Assembly: GCA_008508345.1 (NCBI GenBank)
Contig: QNGE01000131.1
Span: 246,448-310,447 of the forward strand
DNA length: 64,000 nt
Source of the DNA: Paragonimus westermani
Lineage: Eukaryota; Platyhelminthes; Trematoda; Plagiorchiida; Troglotrematidae
Direction: 5' to 3'
Shown one piece after another: positions 12,549-23,895 of this stretch. Below the pieces are notes generated by a model. It did no database searches. It was not told the DNA's origin and saw nothing but the letters and a program-made list of their open reading frames with translations. Each line of letters starts with the position of its first letter. Position 1 is the first letter of the stretch. The position numbers and the translations under genes were made by a program.

Positions 12549-14370
12549 TGACATTTTTCGGCAATCCAGTGCTCACTTGGCGAGCAGCTAATGACCAATT
12601 TTAGATCCGCTTTGTCGTCGATGATAATACTGATTTCGGCTATGGCTGTTCAATCTTCTGACGAGAATACTTACGAATATGATTATTTCCGATCTGCATT
12701 TTTGCCACCCGTTTAGTTCACTGAAAGTTGTTGGTATATTTTTAATTTTTCGCCTCTCCTATTTAACTTTTTTGATCAAGAGGTACTACCTCAAAAGCTC
12801 CAGTACTGTCGGACCACTGGTTGTCAATGAAGGCTTATGTTAACTACATCTCATCGTCGGATGGCTGCGTTGCCCCTGGAAGTCATATGGCTCATCCTGC
12901 TTACACTTCACGCGTTGAACGCTGATTACCGGCCGGTGTGCCAATGTACACAATGATTGATCTTTCTGTCCGATTTTAGTCAGCTCAGTGTTCGTATTGG
13001 TCGCCAATGCTGTAATCGGGAGCTTATCGCTTTGAGCCTCACAGAACTGGATTCATGTGGCCTGGTGTGTGAACAGAAACGCTATGTCTTATCCCGTCAA
13101 CGCAAGCTGTCTACAGATCACGCACTTTTGGCACTCAATAGCAGTTGATTTCCAGGGTAATCAACCGAACCCATGTTTTTCACAGACGTTGTCGCGCGTG
13201 AGAGAGTAGTTCGGCCACGCAAGATACTACTGTGTCCTAGGTGTATGGGAGGATGAAGTACCAGATTAATTGGGCAACCTATACACAGTACAAGCAAATG
13301 AAAACATTTGCGGACGCTAGGGTAGCGCTAACCGAGTTTCTCATTGCGGCTAACTATTAGTAGAATTGGTGTTCATGAAGGCGACATTACTCCAGCTCTA
13401 ATGGTTGTCTCAGTGTGTGCCCAGGACTTGTCTGACCTTACTTTAACATGTCATTTGTTTTTTCGCTTTGCCCCGACAGCTATGTTTCCTATAAATGTTA
13501 TGTATTTGGTCTAATGATAATGGCTGAAATCGAGTTCGTCCGCTACCCAGCTTTTCCGATAGTTCGATATTTCTACACACCTTGAGAAAAACATTCACGA
13601 TCTCTCTGCGCTGGACGTTTACGAACGGCATAGTGTTCGCCTAAACTATCCTGGAAGTGATTTTTAGGACGGTTTTTAAATTCGTCACCACTCACGTCTT
13701 GCATTGTGCGCTTTAAGGTCAGATAACCTTCGAAGTAAATTTCTGAACAACGCTGTTTCTACGATAAAACTGGTGGAATTCTCAAAAGGGATGGAACTCA
13801 TTCCATTGTGGAAACCGATGAGTCGCTTCCAATGAGAATAAAGTAAAATCGTGGTCATCAGTTTCCAAAATGGCGGGCACTCGGCGGCACTGAACGAGAA
13901 ATGCGGAAGCCATCCACACTCGTTTGTCCAAGAAACAGACGGGACACTGCCAGTTTATCTCCCAACATCTAACTAGACGTCCGAGTAAGCCTGTTTCAGT
14001 ATATACATCCTTTAATTCCAGCATAGTAGACGACGAATAGAGAGCTCACGTGGTTCTGGATGAAATGTCTCACTAGTAACCCCGGGCCTTTATCTACTCA
14101 CTGAACTTCACGAAACACTGAAGTAGTCCACAGGTAGGGTATCGAAAGCCCGTGATCGTTCAACATGATAAACTTTCGGTTCACATCCGGACGTCAGTTC
14201 AGTTCACACCAGCAGAAGACCATTTGATGAGAAACAAAGTCCAGGAATGTGAAAACTTTTGTTCCCTTTATGAACTTGAATAAACCAATGAGAAGACAAT
14301 TTATTTGATGTTCTCCAGGGTAACATGTTCATTCTTATCACACATGGACATGTGACTAATTTTAAACGAG
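12549..14370. other. Spacer of the inverted repeat, no recognisable gene
   Basis: Frames are short (at most about 80 codons) and unrelated to any family I know. Nothing here resembles the body of the Penelope-like element whose end lies just to the right. Confidence 0.4.
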
Positions 14371-14926
14371 TCAAAATTCCAAAGAGCGGAAGTCATGGCT
14401 TAAGGGGTTAAACAGACGGGCACCAAAAATGAACATCACCATTGTGGGACTGCTGACTACCAGGGCAGCCGCAGTGTCAACACAAATTGTTTTTGAACAC
14501 ACAGGAGGATTGTGACGTTCAATGGCCAAAGCCTCAGCCAACTGGATTATGCGTTTCCGGTTGCTCTGAAAGATCACCGAGAACGCGTCGGAAACTTTGA
14601 CTGTGTCCTGTTTGTATTATGTGCCTCACGACGGAAGATGCGGGGTGCCGTCCATCGGCATCTATACAGGTTCCTGGCGTTTCTAATTGCGTCCCCAACC
14701 ATTTGGGTGCACACTCCTTTATACGAACAGCTTGTTGTAGGTTTCTCCTCCCTGTGTAGCTCATACTGCAGCTACATGAGTATTTGCATAAACAGTGAGA
14801 TGTGACAGACGTATACTGTTTGTTCGTAACCAGGGCGACTGGTAGAGTTCTAGTTCGCTGTATTACACACAGTTTTGCAGCATTATAAGTCCTGGATACA
14901 GCCGCTGTTAGACGCTTCCTCGTCAT
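14371..14926 (-). pseudogene. Penelope-like element GIY-YIG endonuclease, broken
   Basis: Read on the minus strand, a 130-codon frame (14926-14534) gives the RT-to-endonuclease linker (RTLPVALVTNKQYTSVTSHC) and then the cysteine-rich start of the Penelope GIY-YIG nuclease (CKYSCSCSMSYTGR). This is followed by IKECAPKWL and, after a short insert, RHIIQTGHSQSF. The YIG core reads YTG, and the usual EH before PKWL is altered to EC. A frameshift near 14560 leads to the second frame (14577-14371), which holds the C-terminal block LAEALAIERHNPPVCSK typical of these elements. The RT domain, expected above 14926, is not recognisable apart from weak traces. This nuclease nicks DNA for element integration; this copy is inactive. 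Confidence 0.75.
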
Positions 14927-15190
14927 TGTTGACCAGCTGTCCCATAGATGTTCTTAGCGTCGGAATCGAGAGCCGGATGATGACGCGGATTGACTCAAGC
15001 TTCATCCAGTTGACCTAGGTCGTGAACAACACCCGAGCGTACAGTGTACGTTGGCGCTATTGGCTGCCACGCACATCTGACTTAAGGTACGGACAACATT
15101 AGTGAGACAAGCGTGAAACGGGGATTGACTGGTGTCTGAAGCGCTCAAGGTACGTTATGTATATCAACTTCAGCTCTGGTGAAATACACA
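14927..15190. other. Inner spacer between PLE remnant and right arm
   Basis: On the minus strand this may be the decayed thumb part of a Penelope-like RT, but I see only scattered residues and several stops. No other feature is supported. Confidence 0.3.
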
Positions 15191-15914
15191 GTGGTGAGGC
15201 TGTCTTTTAGCACCGAGGTAAGTAATCGACGTCAGTAGCACCAAGCGGTGAATTTCCGAGAAAAATATCATAGGGTGGTGAACGGGTAGCCTAATTTTAT
15301 CTGTTTCTGTGAGTTGCTACTGAATAAATATCTTGCAGCACATAAGCAACCATGAAGAATGCGCGAAAGCAGACGGAGTTGCATTTAACCATAAACGGAG
15401 ACATCGATTTTTATTTCGTCCCATATGGACCTTGGGCGGAAACATCATATGCAATCATTTTTAGAAATGAAATTCTGTCAACCAATGTCTACCTGAAATA
15501 CCGACAAGAAAACAGATCGAGTGCACAATGCGAAAAGATAATTGATCCACAAACGTGGTAGTATAGTTTTGACGGTTAATCACTGCGATATTTAGTGTAA
15601 AACACAATGTACGCACAATGTGGCCGATAACTGAAAATTCGTGTGTCATCTAAGCCACGCAAACTTGGGCGCTCCTGCAAGATGGGAACAAGCATTCCGC
15701 CATAAAATCACTTTGAAAGCATTTCCATGACGCGGAATCGACTACGTAGGCAAACATGGCGCTTTTCTCGAAATGGAGTGGAACCTTTTCTCCGTGAGAA
15801 CGAGAATGTGAGCAATTTTTGAAGGTATAACAGATGGTTTTCGTCGCAACAAAACCGCTACGCCGAGTGAACTGTTTATACTTGTCCGAACATGTGCATT
15901 GTGATATTTCATGA
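15191..15914 (-). repeat. Right arm of 724-bp inverted repeat
   Basis: This is the partner of 11825-12548. It carries the same putative spliced ORF on the plus strand (15352-15561). The inner end is at 15191 and the outer end at 15914. I see no element ends, target-site duplication or transposase that would explain the pair as one mobile element. Confidence 0.95.
15352..15561 (+). CDS. Unknown 69-residue protein, right-arm copy
   Basis: The frame runs from an ATG at 15352 to a TAG at 15559 and codes for 69 residues beginning MKNARKQTELHLTINGDIDF. I do not recognise a family; there is no signal peptide or membrane segment. Upstream there is a textbook intron layout: donor GAG|GTAAGT at 15217/15218 and acceptor TCTTGCAG ending at 15338, giving a 121-base intron with the ATG 14 bases into the next exon. 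If spliced, the ATG could be internal to a longer protein, but only 27 bases of the preceding exon lie inside the repeat arm. Antisense frames of 62 and about 90 codons overlap the same arm, so the choice of strand rests on the splice signals alone. Confidence 0.3.
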   Translation: MKNARKQTELHLTINGDIDFYFVPYGPWAETSYAIIFRNEILSTNVYLKYRQENRSSAQCEKIIDPQTW

Positions 15915-16960
15915 CAATTCGTGGGAATCATTCTGCGCCTCATTTCCATGACTAGTCATAAGGGTTATCAGATGAGAATTGAGAAGTTCAAGCTGCCAGA
16001 GCCATAAGAACACAATTTTGCAACCATCACATATACACACAATTTATCTTTCCATTCAAATGTTATTAAACAAGCGGTGAGTGCGAGAATAGTATGGGTT
16101 TGACTAGTGGAAGTCATGCTTTCACACATTAATTTTGGCTCTTTAAGCACTTAAGTGAAAGCAATAATTATGACTGAAATGAGATAGCAATATTGTTACA
16201 AAGAATATGAAGTTGGCTAACCTAAATCTCTGTGGAGGAACGTACAAACGAGAATTGCCCGAATGAAACGATCAAATACACCTGTCTATCAGCTGAACTT
16301 TATCGGCTCGTTCTTGTGTTTGCCGGGCACCGTGTGTAATCGGTGGGCCGCAAATAAGTCCGTGACGTTGGAGCCAGGAGTGGATTTAAGTTTCTGAGGT
16401 TGTTGTAATCTTGTGACTTGTTTCTGTTCATGAAGTGGACGAATTCTGTTCCTGGAGATATTTTTGATTTAATATTCTGGGTGCATAAGCAGGGAATATG
16501 CGGTAGTTTAGTGGCTTAGCGATCGATAGGAATGTGAAAACAAATTGCATATCACGCTGTTTGCGAAAATTAATGTTGGAATGTAGTAAAAATTGATGTC
16601 ATCGGCGCGGTAAGATGCTTACAGAAGAATTTAGGTGTAATGAAGGAAGAAAACGTGACTTTAAATTCGACAATTGACTCGCCGTTGGATCAGTGAGGCT
16701 AATTTTTCACAAGACTGCCAACGTAAGATGCAGTGGTAAACATATTGCAACGTACACAAATGCGGGGAAACTGAGCAATTTTGCAGTATTCTTCTAGTTG
16801 TATTCGGCATGCCTACAGACAGCCAATAGCCATGGCCGTCCGCTTCCACCACGATTGTACGCTCTCATGGAAGCAAGACACCCGCTGGAATGCATACAAG
16901 GCGACTTGGTCAGCAGAGGGCATCGAGGAGCACTGCCCACTTTGAAGCTTACAAACTTCG
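15915..16960. other. No recognisable feature
   Basis: The sequence is AT-rich with short frames only. I see no motif, element end or RNA gene. Confidence 0.4.
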
Positions 16961-17066
16961 TGCGCAACTGTCTCAGCCTATGATTGAAGACAAACAGTAC
17001 CCACTGCTGAATCACCTACTGCTGCTTCATCCATTCGTTCTAGCCTACGAGTTAAGACAAAAACCC
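16961..17066. repeat. Satellite-like unit, about 67 bp, 1.6 copies
   Basis: The segment ending GAAGACAAAC at 16986-16995 recurs 67 bases later as TAAGACAAAA (17053-17062), and the preceding bases (CTCAGCCTATGA and CTAGCCTACGA) also match. A related unit lies at 21645-21740, where CACCTATTGCTGCTCCATCC aligns with 17013-17032. The copies differ at roughly one base in six. It looks like a dispersed, degenerate tandem repeat. Confidence 0.45.
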
Positions 17067-17220
17067 TGCTAACACAATTAAGGGTGAGTTGCGTTGAATC
17101 CCTCATTCCATTTAATGGACCAATACTGAGTTCACCTAGGGATTTGTTAGGGATTTAGTACAAAATACCTAACACAGCTCTAACATGTGTAGAGTAGTAA
17201 TTTTCTCAATGTTCCGTCCC

Positions 17221-17370
17221 CCACGCCCTAATTCACCCTTGAATTAACCCGAACACACTTACTTCACTCTAAATTGACCCAAAACCACGTAATCCACCTA
17301 AGATTTTGTGTGGAGCACCGTAGTTCATCGGGAATTTTCCCAAAACCACGCATTTTACGCATGGAGTGAT
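17221..17370. repeat. Degenerate 30-bp minisatellite, about five units
   Basis: Units begin at 17221, 17251, 17281, 17311 and 17342. Shared positions include a CCACG or CACAC block near the start, TTCAC or TCCAC in the middle and AATT(G/A)ACCC at the end of the first two units. Units differ strongly, so this is an old or rapidly diverging array. A short stretch with similar words (AACCATAATTAACCCCC) appears near 21460. Confidence 0.45.
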
Positions 17371-18075
17371 ACGCAGCAAGATTGAACAGGAAAAATGTAT
17401 TACAGTGGTTGAAAAATATATAATGGGATCTTCTCATTATCTATCATTAGCTATCTGTCTGAGATTGCGTTCACTGGAGAAGGAGAACGGTGTGCATTAA
17501 ACCCACGGCTTTCAAATATTGGCAAAGAAAACTATGTACCAAATGGAGCCCACGAAACAGGGATGTACATCCATATGAACAGCGAAAGGTATCGTTTCCT
17601 AACTCGTCCTCGGGCTATTTGGTGAAGCAGTTGAATGAGACCTGTGGTATGCACAACTCGACGCAGTTGGAAACCAACTTCAAGTTTTGTTCAGTGCTTA
17701 TTTCCATCCTCGTTTTTGGCCTTCTCATTCGGAACATTACCCACAGAGCCACCATAAAACCAACATCGCATCAACTTATATACCTCATCTCGTCCGTTTT
17801 CTGGATCCATTTCCTTAAATAAGACTGCGATTTTCGAAATATATTGTATCATTTTTGCAGTGCACCAGCTTTCTATTACGCATTGTAGGATGGAGTTCTT
17901 GAAAAGTTTTTATTTCTTCTTCTAGCGTGTCAATTCCACGGCTAACTGTGACTCAATGGTTCTCCTTATGGAACGACGAAACAGTAGCCTTGCAAAAGGA
18001 GCACACATTTATTTCGAATGATCTATCTAACAGTGTCCAAGGTATTACCCATTCAATTACCATACCTCTCTTAAT
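17371..18075. other. No recognisable feature
   Basis: A 110-codon plus-strand frame (17490-17822) has one hydrophobic stretch near its C-terminus (SVLISILVFGLLI) but no recognised family and no supporting splice or start context. I do not call it. Confidence 0.35.
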
Positions 18076-18540
18076 TTGCTATCTTTGAGGATTGCTTTCC
18101 AGCTCACGGAAGCTAGCTGCAGTGTTCACTGGCAGAGCATGTGCGCGGATGTTACGCAAATATTCAAATCAGTGAAAAGGCGGCGTTGTTTCGGGCGTTC
18201 CTTCAAAACGGCCACGTCCTTCAGCGATTCCTGCAGTATTCGCATTATCGCTGACAGCTTGGACGAGACAGTAGATTTGTTTCGTTGTGCCAGAGATGCC
18301 AAAGACGAACTGGTGGTTGGCTGTGGCAACGTTGGCGGTGACGTGGAAATAAGAGAACGGATGATTGGAACAGAATTGCCAAAAAGTAGGCCGGAAGGTG
18401 ACGTGAAGGCGACTGAACGAGAGCCGTTTGGGGCAACTTCTGTATTAGGCACTGCAGTAAGAAAGATGGGACGGTGGGATGTGGGGATACCGAGGGAGGA
18501 AGTAACAGGACTGCAAAAGGCAGTGACTGAAACGTCATGA
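18076..18540 (+). CDS. Uncertain 154-codon ORF, unknown
   Basis: This is one of the longest frames in the window that is not explained by an element. It codes for a charged, soluble protein with no motif I know. Two further frames of 97 and 108 codons overlap it on the minus strand, which suggests that a stop-poor, GC-richer patch rather than selection keeps it open. It could be an exon of a host gene or chance. No element similarity is visible. Confidence 0.2.
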   Translation: MLSLRIAFQLTEASCSVHWQSMCADVTQIFKSVKRRRCFGRSFKTATSFSDSCSIRIIADSLDETVDLFRCARDAKDELVVGCGNVGGDVEIRERMIGTELPKSRPEGDVKATEREPFGATSVLGTAVRKMGRWDVGIPREEVTGLQKAVTETS

Positions 18541-19213
18541 ATGGAAAGCGCGAGTATGTGGCACTTCTGCTTGCCCTAGGAGCTACCTACCTCCAAAAAG
18601 AACGCCGGGCACGGTGCAGCTGTGACAACAGTAGAACGCGCTGGCTAACCGCCATCGAAATGTTCGGATGACTGTGAAAGAAGCCTCTTGGGAGGCTTGC
18701 TAATAACTAATAAGATTTAAAAACATTTCCGCATTACCTGGCCCTCTCACTCCATTTTCCCGATGGCAGAGTTTTATCAGACGAATCTATATCTGACGTG
18801 ACTTCCGCCTTCTTGACATGAAAATTGCTTGCAAATATCCGTCTAAAAAATACAACATGATCATGAAGCCATCACCCGCTGTGCCGATTACTCTAACTGA
18901 TGTTCTTGTAAAGTCAGGTGGGGAAACCCATTGGTCACGCACAGCTGTGGTAAACTGAAGAGACGGGTAATCTGGTCACGATGCTATGCCGCCATTTATC
19001 CACGTAGAACTCAGATCTGCGCAGCATGGTTCGTCAACCTCCAGAAAGGTTACAACGCTGTACATCTGAATTCGAAGTTTGTTAACAGTTACGGGTAGCG
19101 CGTGACATTCAACAAAGCAAAATGAGTTACATGTTGTAAGTATAAAACGGAACTATATTCCTTTTTGACTGACGTTGTTCACAGGAATGCAAAATGGATA
19201 TGAAAACAAAACG
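18541..19213. other. No recognisable feature
   Basis: Nothing recognisable. It may include the 3' flank of the minus-strand CACTA-type element that follows, but no terminal CACTA/G inverted repeat could be fixed. Confidence 0.35.
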
Positions 19214-20667
19214 TTAGCGCAAAGGAGAGAGCAAACCATTAGCCTCGACGCTAGGCGCACCTTTTGTCAAAACGTTCGACGACAAATCGCTGACGGTAAA
19301 CATACGCAAATGGTGAGGGAATAAGCTGTGGGTGAAGAGAGGTCGGATCGTAGTAAAGGAGAGATAACTCACAGTGCAATCTTCAGAAATATGGTTACCT
19401 ATATCAGCAATCATGCAGGTAACATTGGTAACAAGGACGACGATGTTGTGTTGAGTGAATGAAAACGAACTTGAACCATTAATAAACATTCAGCATCCAG
19501 GTAAAGAAGGAAAATTGACAGGTGTAACAACATCAGAATGAACGACATCGACGGGAGCAGGATCGGGAGATCTTTGTGTTAAACGCCTGTTCAATTGTCC
19601 TACTCGCTGCGTTGGTCCATTGGGCATAGATTTCAATCGATACATAAAAGACTCGAACGGAAAGGCAGAAAATTTATCGAGTGAACCATGCCTGGCCAAA
19701 TCATTTGCGAGATGTCTCAGCGAATGCACACTGTGCACCATGTCTGCCTGATCATATAGCTTACCAAATTTTCATGCAAATACGTGCATCAAGTGGTTCG
19801 CAAAGTCAAAATGAGTATCACAAAATACGTATAGCAACAGACAAATCTGAAAAGTTGTTATACTTGTACGCGTCCAAAATATTCCGCAAAGCCACCGGTC
19901 CGATGCATAATAGATAGTATCGGTACTCCGTAGCCTTCCGAGTCTTGAAGTTTGTCATTCTGTGACACTTGCGGGGGACGTCAAAAGATAGGTTTTTACG
20001 ACACATTAAAATCTGTTCATGTAGGCGTTGGATTGTTTGCGAGGCCACGTGAACGTTCCCAGAAACTAACCCCGACGTCCAGTTTTCAATCATACCACGG
20101 GAAACACACAGACGCACCGAATGGTTAAAGCCAATGAGGAAAGTGGAGATCATATCGACCGGCGGAGGCATGAACGGGAACTTGGACTTAGAGCGTGCGA
20201 TGCGAAACGATGCGTCCATTCGAAGATAACCATGTTGCGATATGAACCTTTCTTTCCGCCCGCAGTATACTCCCTGTTGGTCACACTTATCACACTCATA
20301 GTTCGCATTGTGCCCTCGTACCTGCTCAATATACGAGCGAGTAAATAAATAACAGATTAACGTTTTCAAAAAGACCATGCGTAGCACACTGTTAATCTTC
20401 ATGCAATTGCGTAGTACATCATGCAATTTTTGCAATACGCCCAAAAGGTATACGTTGACGTCCTCCGGTTTGTTGCTTCCTACATACCCCGACAGCAAAC
20501 GGCTCAGTTAAGATCGTCTTGTTCAGATGACAGAGCGTAGGCCACACAGCTAACTTCCCTGCATTCTTTGGTGATTCATCATCAACATGGAGCCGGATTC
20601 CTATGGACGTCACATACTGTAGTCGGCTGCTTGGAACAGCATTCACGATGCCCTTAACCGGTCCCAA
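19214..20667 (-). pseudogene. CACTA-type (tnp2-like) transposase, broken
   Basis: Three minus-strand pieces join into one tnp2-like transposase, the class found in CACTA/EnSpm elements and in the schistosome element SmTRC1. The first frame (20667-20419) gives RLHVDDESPKNAGKLAVW. The main frame (20498-19818, 226 codons open) gives GSNKPEDVNVYL, the VRGHNANYECDKCDQQG cysteine block, MIENWTSG and a tyrosine-rich block near its end. The third frame (19741-19490) gives VHSVHSLRHLANDLARHGSL and FSAFPFESFMYRLK, then a stop. Two acidic positions appear lost: the usual C-D-x-P-A-R block reads CYLFTR, and the D-x-M-H block reads GFNHSV. A transposase would excise and reinsert the element; this copy cannot. 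Confidence 0.75.
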
Positions 20668-22163
20668 ATGATCACAATCGCCTGAATAAACGTCACATAT
20701 CAGCGAACTACTCGTTGCCGACTAAAACTTACGGGCATCACTAGTTAACACTAGTATTCTTTCCTTCAAGATACGCGAAAGTCGTTTTTCCTGCACTTTA
20801 GGAGTGTTGCTGGAAATTGCTCAGTCCAGAAAGTGATCGAAAACGCTAGGGTTACGGGATCAGCTTCCGGATCCTGCACGCCAGTTCCTGTTAATCTATC
20901 TGGTATACCTGAAACGAATCATTCTGACCATAAAAGTTCAATTTGCCTTCAGAAAGTGGCCGTAATATGCGTTTCCGTAGGGACACCATAGTAGATGGAG
21001 AACGTTGGCTAGCGTTTACATTCTCCAAGGGTTGTTTCATATTGCAGTTAGGCTAGGCGAATGAACGTTGTACATGTCAGTAAATGGTGGAACGACTGAC
21101 TAACACTTCAGAAAACTGGTGAGGCCCTAATGAGCAAAAAATGTCCCTTACTCCCGCGTCATCGTGGTGCCTCTCAGACCTGATGAAAACTTCGGCAAAC
21201 CGCGCAGGAAGTGAGAACGTCCAACGGGGCGTAAATTTAAACGCAGTGCGCGTGGATCATCGAAGAGGTTAGACTACGGCTAAACAGAGTACAAGTTTTT
21301 GTGTACATCGATTACTTCCTACATCTGAATGCCATTCCTTCGTGTCATGTATTTCGTGCATTATATAAATAAACAGTACACTGGCTCACAGGGGATTAGA
21401 TATATTTTTATCAGTCGATACACTACTGGCAAAAAACAACCCCAAATTTCCCATAAGCAACCATAATTAACCCCCAACTGGTTCCCCAATTGCTGCTAAC
21501 AAGTTCAGCCACTCAGCGGTTGATACACGAGATCGAGGTAGGGGCTCGAGGTTCCCGAATCCAGTTGATTTCCCTTGTCCAGTGTCAGCGGGCATCTGTT
21601 GATCTGGGAGACGATCATTGGAGACAGGGTGTAGCTCCGCAGGAAAGTACGCAATGGTGAAACACCTATTGCTGCTCCATCCATTTGTTCCAACTTACGA
21701 GTGAAGACAAACAATATCCAGTGCTGGAATGTGCAATACAATAGGTTTTGCACCCACGATAACTGAGAAACTCATGGTCTACGACTTACATTCAAGTTGC
21801 CGGACAGGTCGAAGTCAACACTCTAATGCGCAGATGATATCTGCCGGTTACCAACCGTCTGAAGTTTCACTTGCATCAACCGTATCTTTGAGCGCCTGTT
21901 TTACCTCTGTCTACGGACGATAAACCGGTTCCCTATCTCTAGCGATTGATCGCTGATCCTTAGGTGACCCATAATGCGGACGCCGTCAAGTTATCATCAA
22001 GTTTATCCGATGTTATTGCCTCAGTTCCCTCCTTTTTTGTTCATTTTGGTCCGAAGGTTCCCCTGATCTTCGCAGGGAATCGCCAGGGAATGATGAATTG
22101 TCACACATTCCATTTGCTTGTGATACGCTTCTGGCCCCTTGGGCTAAGTAGGGAGCATGCCCA
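20668..22163. other. No gene; one dispersed satellite-like unit
   Basis: Apart from the unit at 21645-21740 related to 16961-17066, I see nothing recognisable. The BEL/Pao 5' LTR could fall in the right half, but no second LTR copy is present to define it. Confidence 0.35.
21645..21740. repeat. Second copy of the satellite-like unit
   Basis: CACCTATTGCTGCTCCATCC at 21663-21682 and GTGAAGACAAACAATATCCA at 21701-21720 align with the unit at 16961-17066, with the same internal order once the tandem phase is taken into account. About one base in six differs. Confidence 0.4.
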
Positions 22164-22837
22164 GTGGTAGCTGTAATGCCGACGACAGTCCCATTCCAGA
22201 GGAAGGAGTGTGTATCCAGACTTCTCGACCTCGCTCTAGCTATAACTCGGTGTCCACTTAAGCGGTATTTGCTGAGAGAAGACAGGTTCCTTAAGGAAGT
22301 TATGCGTCTGAACAGAGAGAAGCTAAATTTTGAGAAGGCACACCTAGAAGCTCGCGAGTGACTGGAAGAAGAGTTTGTGTTTGGTAATACCGTTGGGCCA
22401 TCTGAACGGGCTAATGTAAGTGTTTTCTCATCCAGCCTATCATATGAACCTCATGCCTATATATCTCAATGGAATTCTATAGAAGAGTACGCGGTCGACT
22501 TAGTCGTCGATGTGCGTCCGCCCAAAAGCAGGCCAGGACACTTCAAAGTTCGCTCATGAAATTCTACGGATTCATGCAAAGTTTTGAGCTCATCGTGGCT
22601 GACGAATTAAATTATGTAGGACGGAAGTTCTTGAGCCCGATTTGTTATTGTACAAGTATAGCCAAGGCAGCTGCCATAGATTGTGCGCTGCTGCTTAGCG
22701 ACGTAATATCCACTCGGATAACCCAAATATTAGGCAGACGTTTTGGAGGTCCCTATATAGATATTCAGAAAGTCAACAGAGACGGGTTTAACGGCCCAAG
22801 GCTCATCATAGTAGGCAGTGAACAACCCCAACGTTAA
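22164..22837 (+). pseudogene. BEL/Pao Gag remnant
   Basis: A first part (22164-22559) is Lys/Glu-rich with LNREKLNFEKAHLEARE, a coiled-coil-like segment often found before the BEL/Pao Gag core, and is broken by a TGA at 22359. The core is in another frame (22550-22837): FMQSFELIVADELNYVGRKF, then YCTSIAKAAAIDCALL and LGRRFGGPYIDIQKV. These match the conserved DUF1759-type Gag blocks (cluster of aromatic and basic residues, then R-x-F-G-x-P). The frameshift between the two lies near 22540. Confidence 0.7.
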
Positions 22838-23592
22838 GCTGCTCAGATGAAGGCCTACCAGTTGGCATTGTTCTAAATGAACGATCCGTGTGGGCCAAAA
22901 TGCCCAACCACTCTACTGCTTATCATACATAGACTTCCTCGTACGTTGCAAGAGGATGGAGCGAGGGTAGCTGACTCTGTCATAAACGTTGGTTGTTAGT
23001 CTTCTTTCAGCGACTTGCTTGAGATTACAGGGGGACGAATTTTGTTTTATAATAATCTATATGGTTAACCACTCACTCGACTAGTTAAAGGTCGCATCAG
23101 CGGAGACGAGGCTGCAGGCCGCTGCGAGAACTCTCAACTAATACCCTGCGTGTCCACCATTGTCCAAACGCTAAATTAGCTGTGACGAAGGTGCAACATA
23201 TTTTGGTCATCATTTGCCGACGTGCCAACCATTTGAAAGCACGTCATTAGGGGGACGACGTGAGGTTCTAAGAAAGTTTCAGCGATCCTTTTTTTGCCTT
23301 CTGCGAAACTACGCAGTCAGGTAACTGCACTACAGTGTTCACGGTCTCTATGTCGAGGGTGACTATAATTTGATACACACGGACTGCACCCTCCGTGTCC
23401 GAACTCGACGTGAAGGAGTCAAGCTCAGGAGCCACCCCAGTAAGACAAGGGGGTTGGGCTTGGTTTCGTGAGGTAGTTATGACGCTTGAAGTGCACGTTT
23501 TTTACATGACGGCTCTGATGCCACACTGACGGGCTTGTCCTAGCTGAGCGACTGGGGTTGCCAGTTAGTCAGTACGAGTTCGCATTCGTACA

Positions 23593-23895
23593 GTGAATAA
23601 GACGGATGGTGTTAACTATCAAGGGGTGAGTATGGACGTTAAATCTTTGGATGATGGAAATGTGATCACCGTTGGCAAGGCCTGTACAGCCAAAAGTCTT
23701 CCTGTTGGAATAGCAGAAACCACATGCGAGAAGGACTCCAGCGTTGAACTCACATGGCCGAATTCCTTATCATACCGTTGGAGGAGATGAGGACTTTTTG
23801 CTAATAGACCGCGATCTGCCGGAGGCACATTGGGTAATGGATCGGTGGGCGGAGGCAGACGTCGGTCATACGCTATGGAACCCATTTTGGAATAA
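23593..23895 (+). pseudogene. BEL/Pao protease (DUF1758-type), remnant
   Basis: The block VTVGKACTAKSLPVGIAE near 23660-23720 and the downstream LLIDRDLPEAHWVMDRW (about 23800-23850, shifted frame) are the C-terminal half of the retropepsin-like domain of BEL/Pao polyproteins. The catalytic D-x-G expected upstream near 23480-23560 is not recognisable. The segment ends with ADVGHTLWNPFW, after which similarity is lost until RT. Confidence 0.6.
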
